A stretch of 64,000 nucleotides of DNA from Variovorax sp. PBS-H4 (lineage in GTDB: Bacteria; Pseudomonadota; Gammaproteobacteria; Burkholderiales; Burkholderiaceae_C). Each line of letters begins with the position of its first letter. The stretch's first letter is position 1. Location: NCBI RefSeq assembly GCF_901827205.1, contig NZ_LR594675.1:2852001-2916000 (forward strand). Direction: 5' to 3'. The translations under genes were made by a program, and so were the position numbers. The notes under the pieces were generated by a model. That model was not told the origin of the DNA and made no database searches. It saw only the letters and a program-made list of their open reading frames with translations. Below are positions 1 through 8,247 of this stretch, in pieces.

Positions 1-749
1 CGCTGCTGGCCACCATGCAGGCCGAAGGCATCGACTGCTCGCACGTGACCAGCGATCCGTCGCAGCGCACCGGCTTCCAGTTCAAGGGCCGCGTGACCGA
101 CGGCAGCGATCCGCCGGTCGAGTACCACCGCAAGGGCTCGGCCGCGAGCCACATGGGCCCGGCCGACGTCGACGAGGCCTGGCTGCGCTCGGCGCGGCAC
201 CTGCATGCGACCGGCGTGTTCGCTGCCATCTCCGACACCAGCCTGCAGGCATCCTTGAAGGCGATGGAGGTGATGCGCGCGGCCGGCCGCACGATTTCCT
301 TCGATCCCAATCTGCGGCCGACGCTGTGGTCCTCGACCGAGACCATGCGCCACTGGATCAACGAGCTGGCGTCCCGCGCCGACTGGGTGCTGCCTGGCAT
401 GGAAGAAGGCCTGCTGCTTACCGGTCAGTCCACGCCTGAAGGCGTGGCGCGCTTCTACCGCGAACGCGGTGCCAAGCTGGTGGTGGTCAAGCTCGGTGCG
501 CAGGGTGCCTACTACGACAGCGATGCCGCGGGCACCGGCCAGGTCGACGGCTTTCCTGTGGCGCAGGTGGTCGACACCGTCGGCGCCGGCGACGGCTTCG
601 CCGTGGGCGTGATCAGCGCGCTGCTGGAGGGCAGGGCGGTGCCGGAGGCAGTGCGCCGCGGCGCCTGGATCGGCGCTCGCGCAGTGCAGGTGCTGGGCGA
701 CACCGAAGGCCTGCCGACGCGGGCGCAACTCGAAGAGGCGAGGCTGTGA
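1..749 (+). CDS. kguK: PfkB-family sugar kinase, probably 2-ketogluconate kinase (5' end outside the window)
   Basis: The reading frame is open from the first bases, so the true start lies upstream and only the C-terminal ~248 residues are present. The PfkB C-terminal signature DTVGAGDGF at about 573-599 supplies the catalytic aspartate and the anion hole; upstream is a ribokinase-type core with SFDPNLRPTLW. Such kinases phosphorylate a sugar or sugar acid with ATP in the cytoplasm. The stop overlaps the next start by one base (TGATG), so it is co-translated with a 2-ketoaldonate reductase and a PtxS-like repressor, the kguK-kguD-ptxS arrangement of Pseudomonas. That context favours 2-keto-gluconate as substrate; 2-keto-3-deoxygluconate kinase is the alternative. 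The family is certain, the substrate inferred. Confidence 0.75.
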   Translation, partial: LLATMQAEGIDCSHVTSDPSQRTGFQFKGRVTDGSDPPVEYHRKGSAASHMGPADVDEAWLRSARHLHATGVFAAISDTSLQASLKAMEVMRAAGRTISFDPNLRPTLWSSTETMRHWINELASRADWVLPGMEEGLLLTGQSTPEGVARFYRERGAKLVVVKLGAQGAYYDSDAAGTGQVDGFPVAQVVDTVGAGDGFAVGVISALLEGRAVPEAVRRGAWIGARAVQVLGDTEGLPTRAQLEEARL

Positions 750-1735
750 TGCGCAGGAAGAAAGTGCTGGTCTTTCGCGAACTCCCCGACGACCAATTGG
801 CGCGCCTGCAGGCCGCGCACGAAGTCACCGTCGCCAACCCGCGGATCGCTGCGCAGCTCGGCGCCTTCGAAGCCGCGCTGCCCGAGGCCCAGGGCCTGAT
901 CGGCTCCAGCTTTCCGGTCGACGAGGCGCTGCTCGCGCGTGCGCCCAAACTGGAGGTGATCTCCAGCGTCTCGGTCGGCGTCGACAACTACTCGCTGGCT
1001 GCCCTGCATGCGCGCGGGATCCTGCTGTGCCACACGCCCGGCGTGCTCGACGAGACGGTGGCCGACACCGTCTTCGCGCTGCTGATGGCGACCAGCCGCC
1101 GCGTGGTCGAGTTGTCGAACCTGGTGCGGGAGGGCCGCTGGACCAGGAATATCGACGAGGCGCTGTTCGGCTGCGACGTGCACGGCAAGACGCTCGGCCT
1201 GCTCGGCTTCGGCCGCATCGGCCAGGCCATCGCCAGGCGTGCGGCCCTGGGCTTCGGCATGCCGGTGCTCTACCACGCGCGGCGCGCCGTCGACCTGGCG
1301 GAGCAGGCGCCCGAGCTGCTGGGCCGCGCCGCGCACACGCCGCTCGACGAGCTGCTGGCACGCGCCGACATCGTGGTCGCCATGCTGCCGCTGTCGGACA
1401 GCACGCGCGGCATGATCGATGCGCGCGTGTTCGCCCGCATGAAACCCGGCGCGATCTTCATCAACGGCGGGCGTGGCGCCACGGTGCAGGAGCCCGCGCT
1501 GCTGGCTGCGCTCGACCAGGGCACGCTGCGGGCCGCGGGCCTCGATGTGTTCGCGACCGAGCCGCTGCCCCACGATTCACCGCTGCGCACCCATCCGCGC
1601 GTGACGCCGCTGCCGCACATCGGCTCGGCCACGTACGAGACGCGGCATGCCATGGCCGAGCTGGCGACGACCAACCTGCTGAAGGCGCTGGCCGGCGAGC
1701 GGCCCGTCGCGGCCTACGACACGGCCTTCGCGTGA
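749..1735 (+). CDS. kguD: D-isomer 2-hydroxyacid dehydrogenase (2-ketogluconate reductase / GhrB-KguD type)
   Basis: 328 aa, the usual length of the GhrB/KguD family. The NAD(P) Rossmann motif GFGRIG is at residues 153-158. The family Arg (Arg242 in NGGRGA), Glu (ATEPLP) and His (LPHIGSAT) needed for hydride transfer are present. The N-terminal block SSVSVGVDNYSL and CHTPGVLDETVAD is typical of 2-ketogluconate/glyoxylate reductases. ATG 749 is chosen because it overlaps the kinase stop as TGATG; a GTG at 746 is the only nearby alternative. Between a sugar-acid kinase and a LacI repressor it probably reduces 2-keto-6-phosphogluconate or 2-ketogluconate in the cytoplasm. Confidence 0.85.
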   Translation: MRRKKVLVFRELPDDQLARLQAAHEVTVANPRIAAQLGAFEAALPEAQGLIGSSFPVDEALLARAPKLEVISSVSVGVDNYSLAALHARGILLCHTPGVLDETVADTVFALLMATSRRVVELSNLVREGRWTRNIDEALFGCDVHGKTLGLLGFGRIGQAIARRAALGFGMPVLYHARRAVDLAEQAPELLGRAAHTPLDELLARADIVVAMLPLSDSTRGMIDARVFARMKPGAIFINGGRGATVQEPALLAALDQGTLRAAGLDVFATEPLPHDSPLRTHPRVTPLPHIGSATYETRHAMAELATTNLLKALAGERPVAAYDTAFA

Positions 1736-2763
1736 GTCTGAAGAAGCCTTCACGAGCAACCATTGCCGACGTGGCGAAGGAGGCCGGTGTCTCCAAGGCC
1801 ACTGTCTCCCGCTTCCTGAACCACCGCGATCGCCTGCTCAGCGCCGACATCGCCAAGCGAGTGGAGGCCGCCGTCGCCAAGCTGGCCTACACGCCCAGCC
1901 CGATGGCGCAGGCCCTGAGCCATGGCCGCTCGCGCCTGATCGGCCTGATCGTGGCCGACATCACCAACCCCTATTCGGTGGCCGTGCTGCGCGGTGCCGA
2001 GAAGGCCTGCCAGGAGGCCGGCTACCTGGTAATGCTGTTCAACCTGGGCAACGACATCGATCGCGAGCGAGAGGCGATCGACGCGCTCGCCGGCTACCAG
2101 GTCGATGGCTTCATCCTGAACACGCTCGGCCGCGGCGCGGGGCTGGTCGATGCGGACGCGCTGCACGGCAAGCCTGCGGTGCTGGTCGATCGCCGGCATG
2201 CCGGCATGCACACCGACTTCGTCTCGCTCGACAACCCCGCCGCAATGAAGGCTGCCTGTGGCCACCTGGTCGAGGGCGGCTATCGCGAGTTGCTCTATAT
2301 CACCGAGCCGTTGAAGGGCGTGAGCTCGCGGCGCGAGCGCACCGCGGCCTTCTGCGATTGCGTCGCGGCGCACCAGCCGCGCGTGTCCGGGGAGGTGTTC
2401 GAAAGCAGCGGCGAGGACAACGATGCGCTCGACGCCGCCCTGCGCGCCGTGCGCAAGCGTGCCGGGCGAGGGCGCCGCGCCGCCGTGCTGTCCGGCAACG
2501 CGGTCGTGACCCTGCGCGTGGCCTCGGCGATGGCGCGCCTGGGCTGGCACTTCGGCGTCGAGCTTGGCTTCGTGGGCTTCGACGATCCCGAATGGGCGCC
2601 GTTGATCGGCCCGGGCCTCAGCACCATCGCTCAGCCCACCGATGCGATCGGCCGGACCGCGGCAAGCTGCCTGATCGAGCGCCTGCGCGGGCTCGAGGGA
2701 CCGCCGAGGCAGATGTTGCTGCCGGGGGAGCTGGTGGTGCGCGGGTCGTCGGGCGCGCGATAG
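1732..2763 (+). CDS. ptxS: LacI-family transcriptional repressor, PtxS-like
   Basis: 343 aa with a GTG start overlapping the previous stop by four bases (GTGA). The N-terminus has the LacI helix-turn-helix and hinge: TIADVAKEAGVSKATVSRFLN at about residues 8-28, then YTPSPMAQALSHGRSRLIG. The rest is a periplasmic-binding-protein-like sensor domain (LIVADITNPYSVAVLRGAEKA). PtxS of Pseudomonas represses the kgu operon and is released by 2-ketogluconate. The same partners here suggest an autoregulated local repressor, but its operator is not in the window because the operon promoter lies upstream. Confidence 0.85.
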   Translation: MSLKKPSRATIADVAKEAGVSKATVSRFLNHRDRLLSADIAKRVEAAVAKLAYTPSPMAQALSHGRSRLIGLIVADITNPYSVAVLRGAEKACQEAGYLVMLFNLGNDIDREREAIDALAGYQVDGFILNTLGRGAGLVDADALHGKPAVLVDRRHAGMHTDFVSLDNPAAMKAACGHLVEGGYRELLYITEPLKGVSSRRERTAAFCDCVAAHQPRVSGEVFESSGEDNDALDAALRAVRKRAGRGRRAAVLSGNAVVTLRVASAMARLGWHFGVELGFVGFDDPEWAPLIGPGLSTIAQPTDAIGRTAASCLIERLRGLEGPPRQMLLPGELVVRGSSGAR

Positions 2764-2927
2764 CCGGCGTCATCGCGAGGCATTGCGCTCGCGCCCCGAA
2801 CGGCAATGCGTCGCATGGCCTGGCGGGCACCGAGCATTCGACGCAGGCGACCCGACGTTCCGCTTGCATCACGGCGCTTTCCTGACGCTTTGGCGGCTTC
2901 CGCCTGCCAGGCCTCGCACCTACAGTG

Positions 2928-2943
2928 TTCGCATGAATGCGAA
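2928..2943. promoter_or_regulatory. 16-bp perfect palindrome upstream of the saccharopine dehydrogenase gene
   Basis: TTCGCAT and ATGCGAA arms separated by GA form a perfect inverted repeat ending 12 bases before ATG 2956. It lies directly downstream of a TACAGT hexamer (2921-2926) that could be a weak -10. Its position suits an operator for a dimeric repressor, or a short 5' leader hairpin. The binding protein is unknown. Confidence 0.4.
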
Positions 2944-2955
2944 AAGAGGTGCGCG

Positions 2956-4161
2956 ATGAACCCGACCGACAACGACAGGTTTCAGAAGGTCCTGGTGCTG
3001 GGCGCCGGCAAGGTGGGCAGCACGGTGGCCGACATGGTGGCCGAGTACCACCACCTGCCGGTGACTTTGGCGGATCGCACGCTGCCGCTTGCGAAGCTTG
3101 GCGACCACGGGATCGCACGCGTCGTGCTCGACGTGGAAGAGGACGTCGCGCTCGCGGCGGTGATGGCCGGCCATCAGGTTGTCATCAATGCCTTGCCTTT
3201 CCATCTGGCCGCGCGTGTCGCCGCGGCCGCCTGCGCACAGGGCCTGCATTACTTCGACCTGACCGAGGACGTGGCGGCCACAGCCGCCATCCGCGCGCTG
3301 GCGCCCAGCGCCGACACGGTGCTGATGCCGCAATGCGGCTTGGCGCCGGGCGTGATCGGCATGCTCGGCATGCAGCTGGCCGGTCGCTTCGACACGCTGC
3401 GCGACCTGCACCTGCGCGTGGGTGCGCTGCCGCGCCATGCAACCAACCGCCTGCGCTACGCCTTCACCTGGAGCATCGACGGCCTCATCAACGAGTACTG
3501 CAATCCCTGCGCCGCGATCGTGCAAGGCCAGCCGGTGTCGGTGCAGCCGCTCGAAGGGCACGAGACGCTGCTGCTCGAAGGCGAGGCCTACGAAGCCTTC
3601 CACACCTCCGGCGGGCTGGGCACGCTGGCCGAGACACTGGCGGGCCGGGTGCGCAACCTCGACTACAAGACGCTGCGCTACCCGGGGCATCGCGACGCGA
3701 TGGACTTTCTGCTGCATGACCTGCGACTGGTCGAGCGGCGCGAGCTGCTGCGGCAGGTGCTGGAGCATGCTGTGCCGCACAGCCGCGACGATGTCGTGAT
3801 CGTCTTCGCCTCTGCGACCGGGGAGCGCCACGGCCGCTTCGAGCAGTTGACGCGCATGGCGCGAATCCACGGCGGCCGGCTGCGCGGCGTGGACCGCACT
3901 GCCATCGAGCTCGCGACTGCGGCCGGGGTGGTCGGTGCGTTCGAGCTGCTGCGCGCCGGACGCCTGCCGGCACGCGGTTTCGTCGGGCAGGAACAAGTGG
4001 GGCTGGACGCCTTCCTGAGCACCCGCGTGGGCAGCTGCTATGCGGCGCTGAACGAGTCGGCCTCGACGCTGTCGCGAGCAACCGCGCGCCAGGGCCATGC
4101 GGCCGTCCATACTTGGCCGCCACCGATCCGGCACCGCCGAGCGAAGGAGGCCCGCCCATGA
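2956..4161 (+). CDS. Saccharopine dehydrogenase-family NAD(P)-dependent oxidoreductase
   Basis: 401 aa. The N-terminus is a Rossmann fold (VLVLGAGKVGSTVADMV, glycines at residues 16-21), followed by the saccharopine dehydrogenase core (QCGLAPGVIGMLG) and a C-terminal LYS9-like part. ATG 2956 is preferred to in-frame codons further upstream because AGAGGTG precedes it and homology starts here. It overlaps the next gene, an ALDH7-type aldehyde dehydrogenase, by four bases. In the saccharopine route this enzyme oxidises saccharopine to glutamate and 2-aminoadipate semialdehyde, the substrate of ALDH7. No lysine-ketoglutarate reductase is nearby, so the exact substrate is inferred. Confidence 0.8.
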   Translation: MNPTDNDRFQKVLVLGAGKVGSTVADMVAEYHHLPVTLADRTLPLAKLGDHGIARVVLDVEEDVALAAVMAGHQVVINALPFHLAARVAAAACAQGLHYFDLTEDVAATAAIRALAPSADTVLMPQCGLAPGVIGMLGMQLAGRFDTLRDLHLRVGALPRHATNRLRYAFTWSIDGLINEYCNPCAAIVQGQPVSVQPLEGHETLLLEGEAYEAFHTSGGLGTLAETLAGRVRNLDYKTLRYPGHRDAMDFLLHDLRLVERRELLRQVLEHAVPHSRDDVVIVFASATGERHGRFEQLTRMARIHGGRLRGVDRTAIELATAAGVVGAFELLRAGRLPARGFVGQEQVGLDAFLSTRVGSCYAALNESASTLSRATARQGHAAVHTWPPPIRHRRAKEARP

Positions 4162-5669
4162 ACCATGAAGAACACTCAGTCCTGTTCGAGCGCTGCGGCA
4201 TCGCCGCCGAGCAGCGATCGGGCGGCAGCCTGTGCGTGCGGTCGCCCATCGACGGCGCCGAGATCGCCCGCCTGCACGAGACGCCGCTGGCCTCGGTGCC
4301 GGCGATGCTCGAGCAGGCCCAGTCCGCCTTCCGCCAGTGGCGCGAGGTGCCGGCACCGGCGCGCGGCGAGCTGGTGCGGCTCTGGGGCGAGGAACTGCGC
4401 GAGGCCAAGGCGTCGATCGGCCGCGTGATCTCGATCGAGGTGGGGAAGATTGCGCAGGAGGGCCTCGGCGAGGTGCAGGAGGCGGTCGACATCTGCGAAT
4501 TCGCGCTCGGCCTCTCGCGGCAGCTCTACGGCAGGACCATTGTCTCGGAGCGCCCCGGCCACCGCATCATGGAGCAGTACCACCCGCTGGGGCCGGTGGC
4601 AGTGATCACCGCCTTCAACTTCCCGAGCGCAGTGTTCGCATGGAATGCCGCCATCGCGCTGGTGTGCGGCGACCCGGTGATCTTCAAGCCTTCGCAGAAG
4701 GCGCCGTTGTCGGGCCTTGCGACCTTCCGCGCGCTGGAGCGCGCCATCGCCCGTTTCGGCGAGCGTGCGCCAGCCGGACTGGCGCAGATCGTGATCGGCG
4801 GCGGCCTCCAGGCCGAGGCGCTGGTCGAGAGCCCGTTGATCCCACTGGTCTCGGCGACCGGCTCCACCCGCATGGGCCGCGCGGTAGGACCGCGCGTGGC
4901 GGCGCGTTTCGGGCGCCGCATCCTCGAACTGGGCGGCAACAACGCGATGGTCGTGACGCCCGACGCCGACCTCGACATGGCGGTGCGCGCCATCCTGTTC
5001 AGCGCGGTAGGCACGGCAGGCCAGCGCTGCACCTCGCTGCGGCGATTGATCGTCCACCGCAGCGTCAAGGACGCGCTGCTCGGCAAGCTGCTGCCGGCCT
5101 ATGGAAGCCTGCGCATTGGCGATCCGCTGGAGGAGCGCACGCTGGTCGGGCCGCTGATCGATGAGGCCGCGTTCGGCGCAATGCAGGCCGCCATCGCAGA
5201 GGCAAAGGCGCAGGGCGGGCGCATCGTCACCGGCGGCGAGCGCGTGCTTGCGGAGCGGTTCGCGCGTGCCTGGTACGTTCGCCCCGCCATCGCGGAGATG
5301 CCGGCGCAGACCGAGGTAGTGCGACGCGAGACCTTCGCACCACTGCTCTACGTGATGGACTACGAAGGGCTCGACGACGCGATTGCCATGCACAACGACG
5401 TGCCGCAGGGCTTGTCTTCGTGCATCTTCTCCAACAATCTGCGCGAGATCGAACGCTTCATCTCGGCCGCGGGTTCCGACTGCGGCATGGCCAACGTCAA
5501 TATCGGGCCGAGCGGCGCCGAGATCGGCGGCGCCTTCGGCGGCGAGAAGGAAACCGGCGGCGACCGCGAGAGCGGCTCGGATGCATGGAAGCAGTACATG
5601 CGCCGCAGCACCAACACCATCAACTTTTCGACCGAGCTGCCGCTGGCGCAGGGGATTCGCTTCGGCTGA
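4158..5669 (+). CDS. Aldehyde dehydrogenase, ALDH7 (antiquitin / piperidine-6-carboxylate dehydrogenase) type
   Basis: 503 aa, typical of the family. The catalytic cysteine is Cys291 in GQRCTS, the general-base glutamate lies in LELGGNNA (an ALDH7 hallmark), and the proton-relay motif ITAFNFPSAVFAWN is present. The start overlaps the upstream stop (ATGA) with the ribosome-binding site GAAGGAGG. ALDH7 enzymes oxidise 2-aminoadipate semialdehyde / piperidine-6-carboxylate to 2-aminoadipate with NAD. Coupling to a saccharopine dehydrogenase-like gene supports a lysine or pipecolate breakdown role in the cytoplasm. Confidence 0.85.
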   Translation: MNHEEHSVLFERCGIAAEQRSGGSLCVRSPIDGAEIARLHETPLASVPAMLEQAQSAFRQWREVPAPARGELVRLWGEELREAKASIGRVISIEVGKIAQEGLGEVQEAVDICEFALGLSRQLYGRTIVSERPGHRIMEQYHPLGPVAVITAFNFPSAVFAWNAAIALVCGDPVIFKPSQKAPLSGLATFRALERAIARFGERAPAGLAQIVIGGGLQAEALVESPLIPLVSATGSTRMGRAVGPRVAARFGRRILELGGNNAMVVTPDADLDMAVRAILFSAVGTAGQRCTSLRRLIVHRSVKDALLGKLLPAYGSLRIGDPLEERTLVGPLIDEAAFGAMQAAIAEAKAQGGRIVTGGERVLAERFARAWYVRPAIAEMPAQTEVVRRETFAPLLYVMDYEGLDDAIAMHNDVPQGLSSCIFSNNLREIERFISAAGSDCGMANVNIGPSGAEIGGAFGGEKETGGDRESGSDAWKQYMRRSTNTINFSTELPLAQGIRFG

Positions 5670-5864
5670 TTGCCCGGTTTGACTCCCTCTCCGCTGGCAC
5701 GGGGCAGGGCTGAGGGCTCCGGGCGTTCAAAATGCACAAGCCTCCCTCGTTTCGCGCATGAGCTTCTTCGCCACGCATTGTTAGCCATCGGGAAACGGAC
5801 AACTTCTCCACGCCGTCTTGGACGAACGGCGCAGCGCCTGCAGACTCGGTGCTGCTCAAACCGC

Positions 5865-5902
5865 AAGCCCGGGCTGCCCCGCAGGCCCAGGCTTTTCTTT
5901 TT
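5865..5902 (+). terminator. Long hairpin plus T-rich tract before the MFS gene (terminator or attenuator)
   Basis: AAGCC (5865-5869) pairs with GGCTT (5890-5894) and an inner GGGC..GCCC extends the stem, with one mismatch and a small bulge. A T-rich tract (5893-5902) follows, as in an intrinsic terminator. It ends 15 bases before the MFS start codon, so it could end the aldehyde dehydrogenase transcript or attenuate the exporter. The remaining 5670-5864 has no gene I can support; 5680-5725 resembles a C/G-rich dispersed intergenic repeat. Confidence 0.45.
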
Positions 5903-5917
5903 CGAAGAACCCCTCAC

Positions 5918-7159
5918 ATGAATGCTCCCTGCACCACTTGCGACGGCGCCGTGCTCACGCCCGCGCATACGGAAGAAGCCTCGCGTTCCGCCTGGCTCGG
6001 AGTCGGCTCCATCGCCGTCGGCACCTTCGCCATGGTCACGACCGAGTTCCTGCCCATTGGCCTGCTGACCGATATTGCCGCCGGCCTCGGCACCTCCGAC
6101 GGCACTGCGGGCCTGATGGTGACGATGCCCGGCGTGCTGGCCGCTTTCGCCGGACCGGCCCTGATCGTGGCCTCGGGCCGGCTCGACCGGCGCACGGTGA
6201 TGATCGCGCTCAGCGCGCTGCTGGTGGCTTCGAACTTCCTCGCAGCGCTGGCGCCCAACTTCGCGACCATGCTCGTTGCGCGCCTGATGCTGGGCTTGTG
6301 CATCGGCGGCTTCTGGACCTTCGCGCCCGGTGCCGGCACCCAGCTCGTGCCCGACGTCTCGAAGGCGCGCGCCATGTCGATCGTGCTGGCAGGCGTCTCG
6401 GGCGCGACGGTGTTCGGCGTGCCGCTCACCGCCTTTCTCGGCGACCTGGCCGGCTGGCGCACTGCCTTCGGAGCGACCGGCGTGCTCGCGGCTGCGGTAC
6501 TGCTGATGCAGATCTGGCTATTGCCTTCGATGCCGCCGGCGCGTGCGATCCGGCCGCGCGATCTGCTGACGCCGCTCACCCGCCGCATGGCGCAGGTGGG
6601 TCTGCTCGCGGTGCTGTTCCTCATCGCCGGCCACTTCGCGGCCTACACCTACCTCAAGCCGCTGCTGCAGCAGAGCTTCGGCCTCGGTCCGGATGAGGTG
6701 ACGACCTTGCTGCTGGTCTATGGCGCGACCGGCTTCGTCGGCACCTTCTTCGGCGGCAGCCTGGTGGCACGCAGCGTTCGCCTGGCTGCGCTGGCGGCGG
6801 CGCTGCTGCTGGCGTCGGCCCTGGTGCTGTCGACGCTGGTCGGCAGCGGCATGCTGGCCGGCGCGGTGGTGGTCGTGGTCTGGGGCGCGGCCTTCGGCCT
6901 GATCCCGGTGGCGCTCACCGGCTGGATGATGCAGGCCGTGCCTGATGCCCCCGAGGCCGGGCAGGCCCTGCTGGTAAGCGGCTTCCAGGTCGCCATTGCC
7001 AGCGGCGCGCTGGCCGGCGGCGTGGTGGTGGACGGCTACGGCATCGCGAACACCATGCTGATGAGCGCCGCGCTGGTGCTGGTGGCGGCAGCCGTCATTG
7101 CCGCACTGGGGCGGGCGCCGCGTGCGCTGGCCTTGAATGCGTCGGCCGAGCGGTCTTAA
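5918..7159 (+). CDS. MFS transporter, DHA1-type drug/sugar exporter family
   Basis: 413 aa with about twelve hydrophobic segments. After a short soluble N-terminus with two cysteines, TM1 contains VGTFAMVTTEFLPIGLLTDIA, typical of the arabinose-efflux/YdhP-like DHA1 group. The loop RLDRRTVMI corresponds to the family's motif A region, and LGLCIGGFWTFAPG to the TM5 region. An inner-membrane proton antiporter is expected. The start is the first ATG before the N-terminal helix; the ribosome-binding site is weak and a hairpin sits just upstream. Substrate unknown. Confidence 0.8.
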   Translation: MNAPCTTCDGAVLTPAHTEEASRSAWLGVGSIAVGTFAMVTTEFLPIGLLTDIAAGLGTSDGTAGLMVTMPGVLAAFAGPALIVASGRLDRRTVMIALSALLVASNFLAALAPNFATMLVARLMLGLCIGGFWTFAPGAGTQLVPDVSKARAMSIVLAGVSGATVFGVPLTAFLGDLAGWRTAFGATGVLAAAVLLMQIWLLPSMPPARAIRPRDLLTPLTRRMAQVGLLAVLFLIAGHFAAYTYLKPLLQQSFGLGPDEVTTLLLVYGATGFVGTFFGGSLVARSVRLAALAAALLLASALVLSTLVGSGMLAGAVVVVVWGAAFGLIPVALTGWMMQAVPDAPEAGQALLVSGFQVAIASGALAGGVVVDGYGIANTMLMSAALVLVAAAVIAALGRAPRALALNASAERS

Positions 7160-7179
7160 AAAAACATTCGATCATCGAA
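7158..7179 (-). terminator. Minus-strand hairpin with T7 tract
   Basis: TTCGAT / ATCGAA (7167-7179) with a one-base loop is followed on the minus strand by a run of seven T (7158-7164). This is a short intrinsic-terminator shape for transcripts reading leftward from the Lrp gene. The rest of 7180-7316 has no supported gene; on the minus strand it carries only a 23-codon reading frame starting MAFASIKITVER, which may be a remnant. Confidence 0.45.
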
Positions 7180-7316
7180 GCCGAAGGGGTTCCGCTCGAC
7201 CGTGATCTTGATGGATGCGAACGCCATAGGGGTCCGGGTTCAGGACGATGTTGTTCGCTTCCGGTGCCACCGCGAAAGGCACCTACCGTCCCGGTGCGGG
7301 TGGGGCGCTGCATCCC

Positions 7317-7775
7317 TTAAGTCGATTGCCGCACCTCGCTCACCGCGCTGCGCCGATCGATCTTGCGGCTCAGCACCACCGAGGTGTGGGTGTGCTGGAT
7401 GCCCTCGATCAGGCCGATGCGGTCGAGCAGGGCGTCGAGCTGCTCGTTGGTCTTGCAGCGCAGCGCGAGCATGTAGTCGTATTCGCCGCTGACGGCCGAG
7501 AGCTCCTCCAGCTCGGGCAGCCGTTCCAGCGCGCGGATCACGCCGGCTGCCATCTTCGGCGCGACGCTCAGGCCGCAGTACGCGCGCACGGCGGCCTGCT
7601 CCAGGCACTGGCCGAGGCGCACGCCATAGCCGGCAATCACGCCCTCGCGCTCCAGGCGGGCGATGCGCGCGACGACGGTGGTTCGCGCCACCTTCAACTT
7701 GCGCGCCAGCTCGGCCGCGGGGGCGCGGGCGTTGGCCTGCAGCAGGCTCAGCAGGTGGCGGTCGGTGTCGTCCAA
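7317..7775 (-). CDS. Lrp/AsnC-family transcriptional regulator
   Basis: About 152 aa if translation begins at the TTG giving LDDTDRHLLSLLQANAR. This is the family's usual length and matches its normal N-terminus. No good ATG exists; earlier in-frame codons would extend into ridA. The N-terminal winged helix-turn-helix (ELARKLKVARTTVVARIARLE) is followed by the RAM effector domain (VSGEYDYMLALRCK). Lrp proteins bind DNA as dimers to octamers and respond to amino acids. It lies just downstream of a RidA gene on the same strand, hinting at amino-acid or imine metabolism. Family certain, start uncertain. Confidence 0.8.
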   Translation of the reverse strand: MDDTDRHLLSLLQANARAPAAELARKLKVARTTVVARIARLEREGVIAGYGVRLGQCLEQAAVRAYCGLSVAPKMAAGVIRALERLPELEELSAVSGEYDYMLALRCKTNEQLDALLDRIGLIEGIQHTHTSVVLSRKIDRRSAVSEVRQST

Positions 7776-7788
7776 GCGAACCGCGGCG

Positions 7789-8247
7789 TCATTCGACTTC
7801 GGCGACGAGCTCGATCTCGACGCAGGCGCCGAAGGGGATCTGCGCCACGCCGAAGGCACTGCGCGCATGCGCGCCCTTCTCAGGGCCAAAGACTTCGGCA
7901 AAGAACTCGCTGGCGCCGTTGGTCACCAGGTGCTGCTCGGTGAAAGAGGCCGTCGAGTTGACGAGGCTCATCACCTTGACGATGCGCTTGACCTCGTTCA
8001 GGTCGCCGATGGCGGCCTGCAGCGTGCCCAGCAGGTCGATCGCGATGGCACGCGCAGCCTGCTTGCCTTCCTCGGTGCCGAGGCTTGCGCCGAGCTGGCC
8101 GACCCAGGGCTTGCCGTCCTTCTTCGCGATATGGCCGGAGAGGAAGACCAGCTTGCCGGTCTGCACGAAAGGCACGTAGGCGGCGGCGGGGACCGCGACC
8201 GGAGGGAGCGTGATGCCGAGGCTTTTGAGTTTGTCGTCGATGCTCAT
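7789..8247 (-). CDS. RidA-family (YjgF/YER057c/UK114) protein
   Basis: 152 aa, within the range of the RidA superfamily and longer than archetypal RidA (about 128). It retains the substrate-binding arginine in HARSAFGV and the glutamate in VEIELVA, so imine/enamine deaminase activity is plausible. RidA proteins hydrolyse reactive 2-aminoacrylate-type intermediates in the cytosol as trimers. Its ATG overlaps the stop of the upstream transglutaminase gene by four bases (ATGA), so the two are translationally coupled; an Lrp regulator follows. Confidence 0.85.
   Translation of the reverse strand: MSIDDKLKSLGITLPPVAVPAAAYVPFVQTGKLVFLSGHIAKKDGKPWVGQLGASLGTEEGKQAARAIAIDLLGTLQAAIGDLNEVKRIVKVMSLVNSTASFTEQHLVTNGASEFFAEVFGPEKGAHARSAFGVAQIPFGACVEIELVAEVE

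Noticed and set aside
5849..5917. An upstream in-frame extension of the MFS protein
   Set aside because: It would translate through the hairpin region and gives no TM or conserved residues; the ATG at 5918 precedes the family N-terminus.
7775..7901. An N-terminal extension of the Lrp/AsnC protein starting at 7901
   Set aside because: It would overlap the conserved end of ridA in another frame and adds Arg/Ser-rich residues absent from the family.
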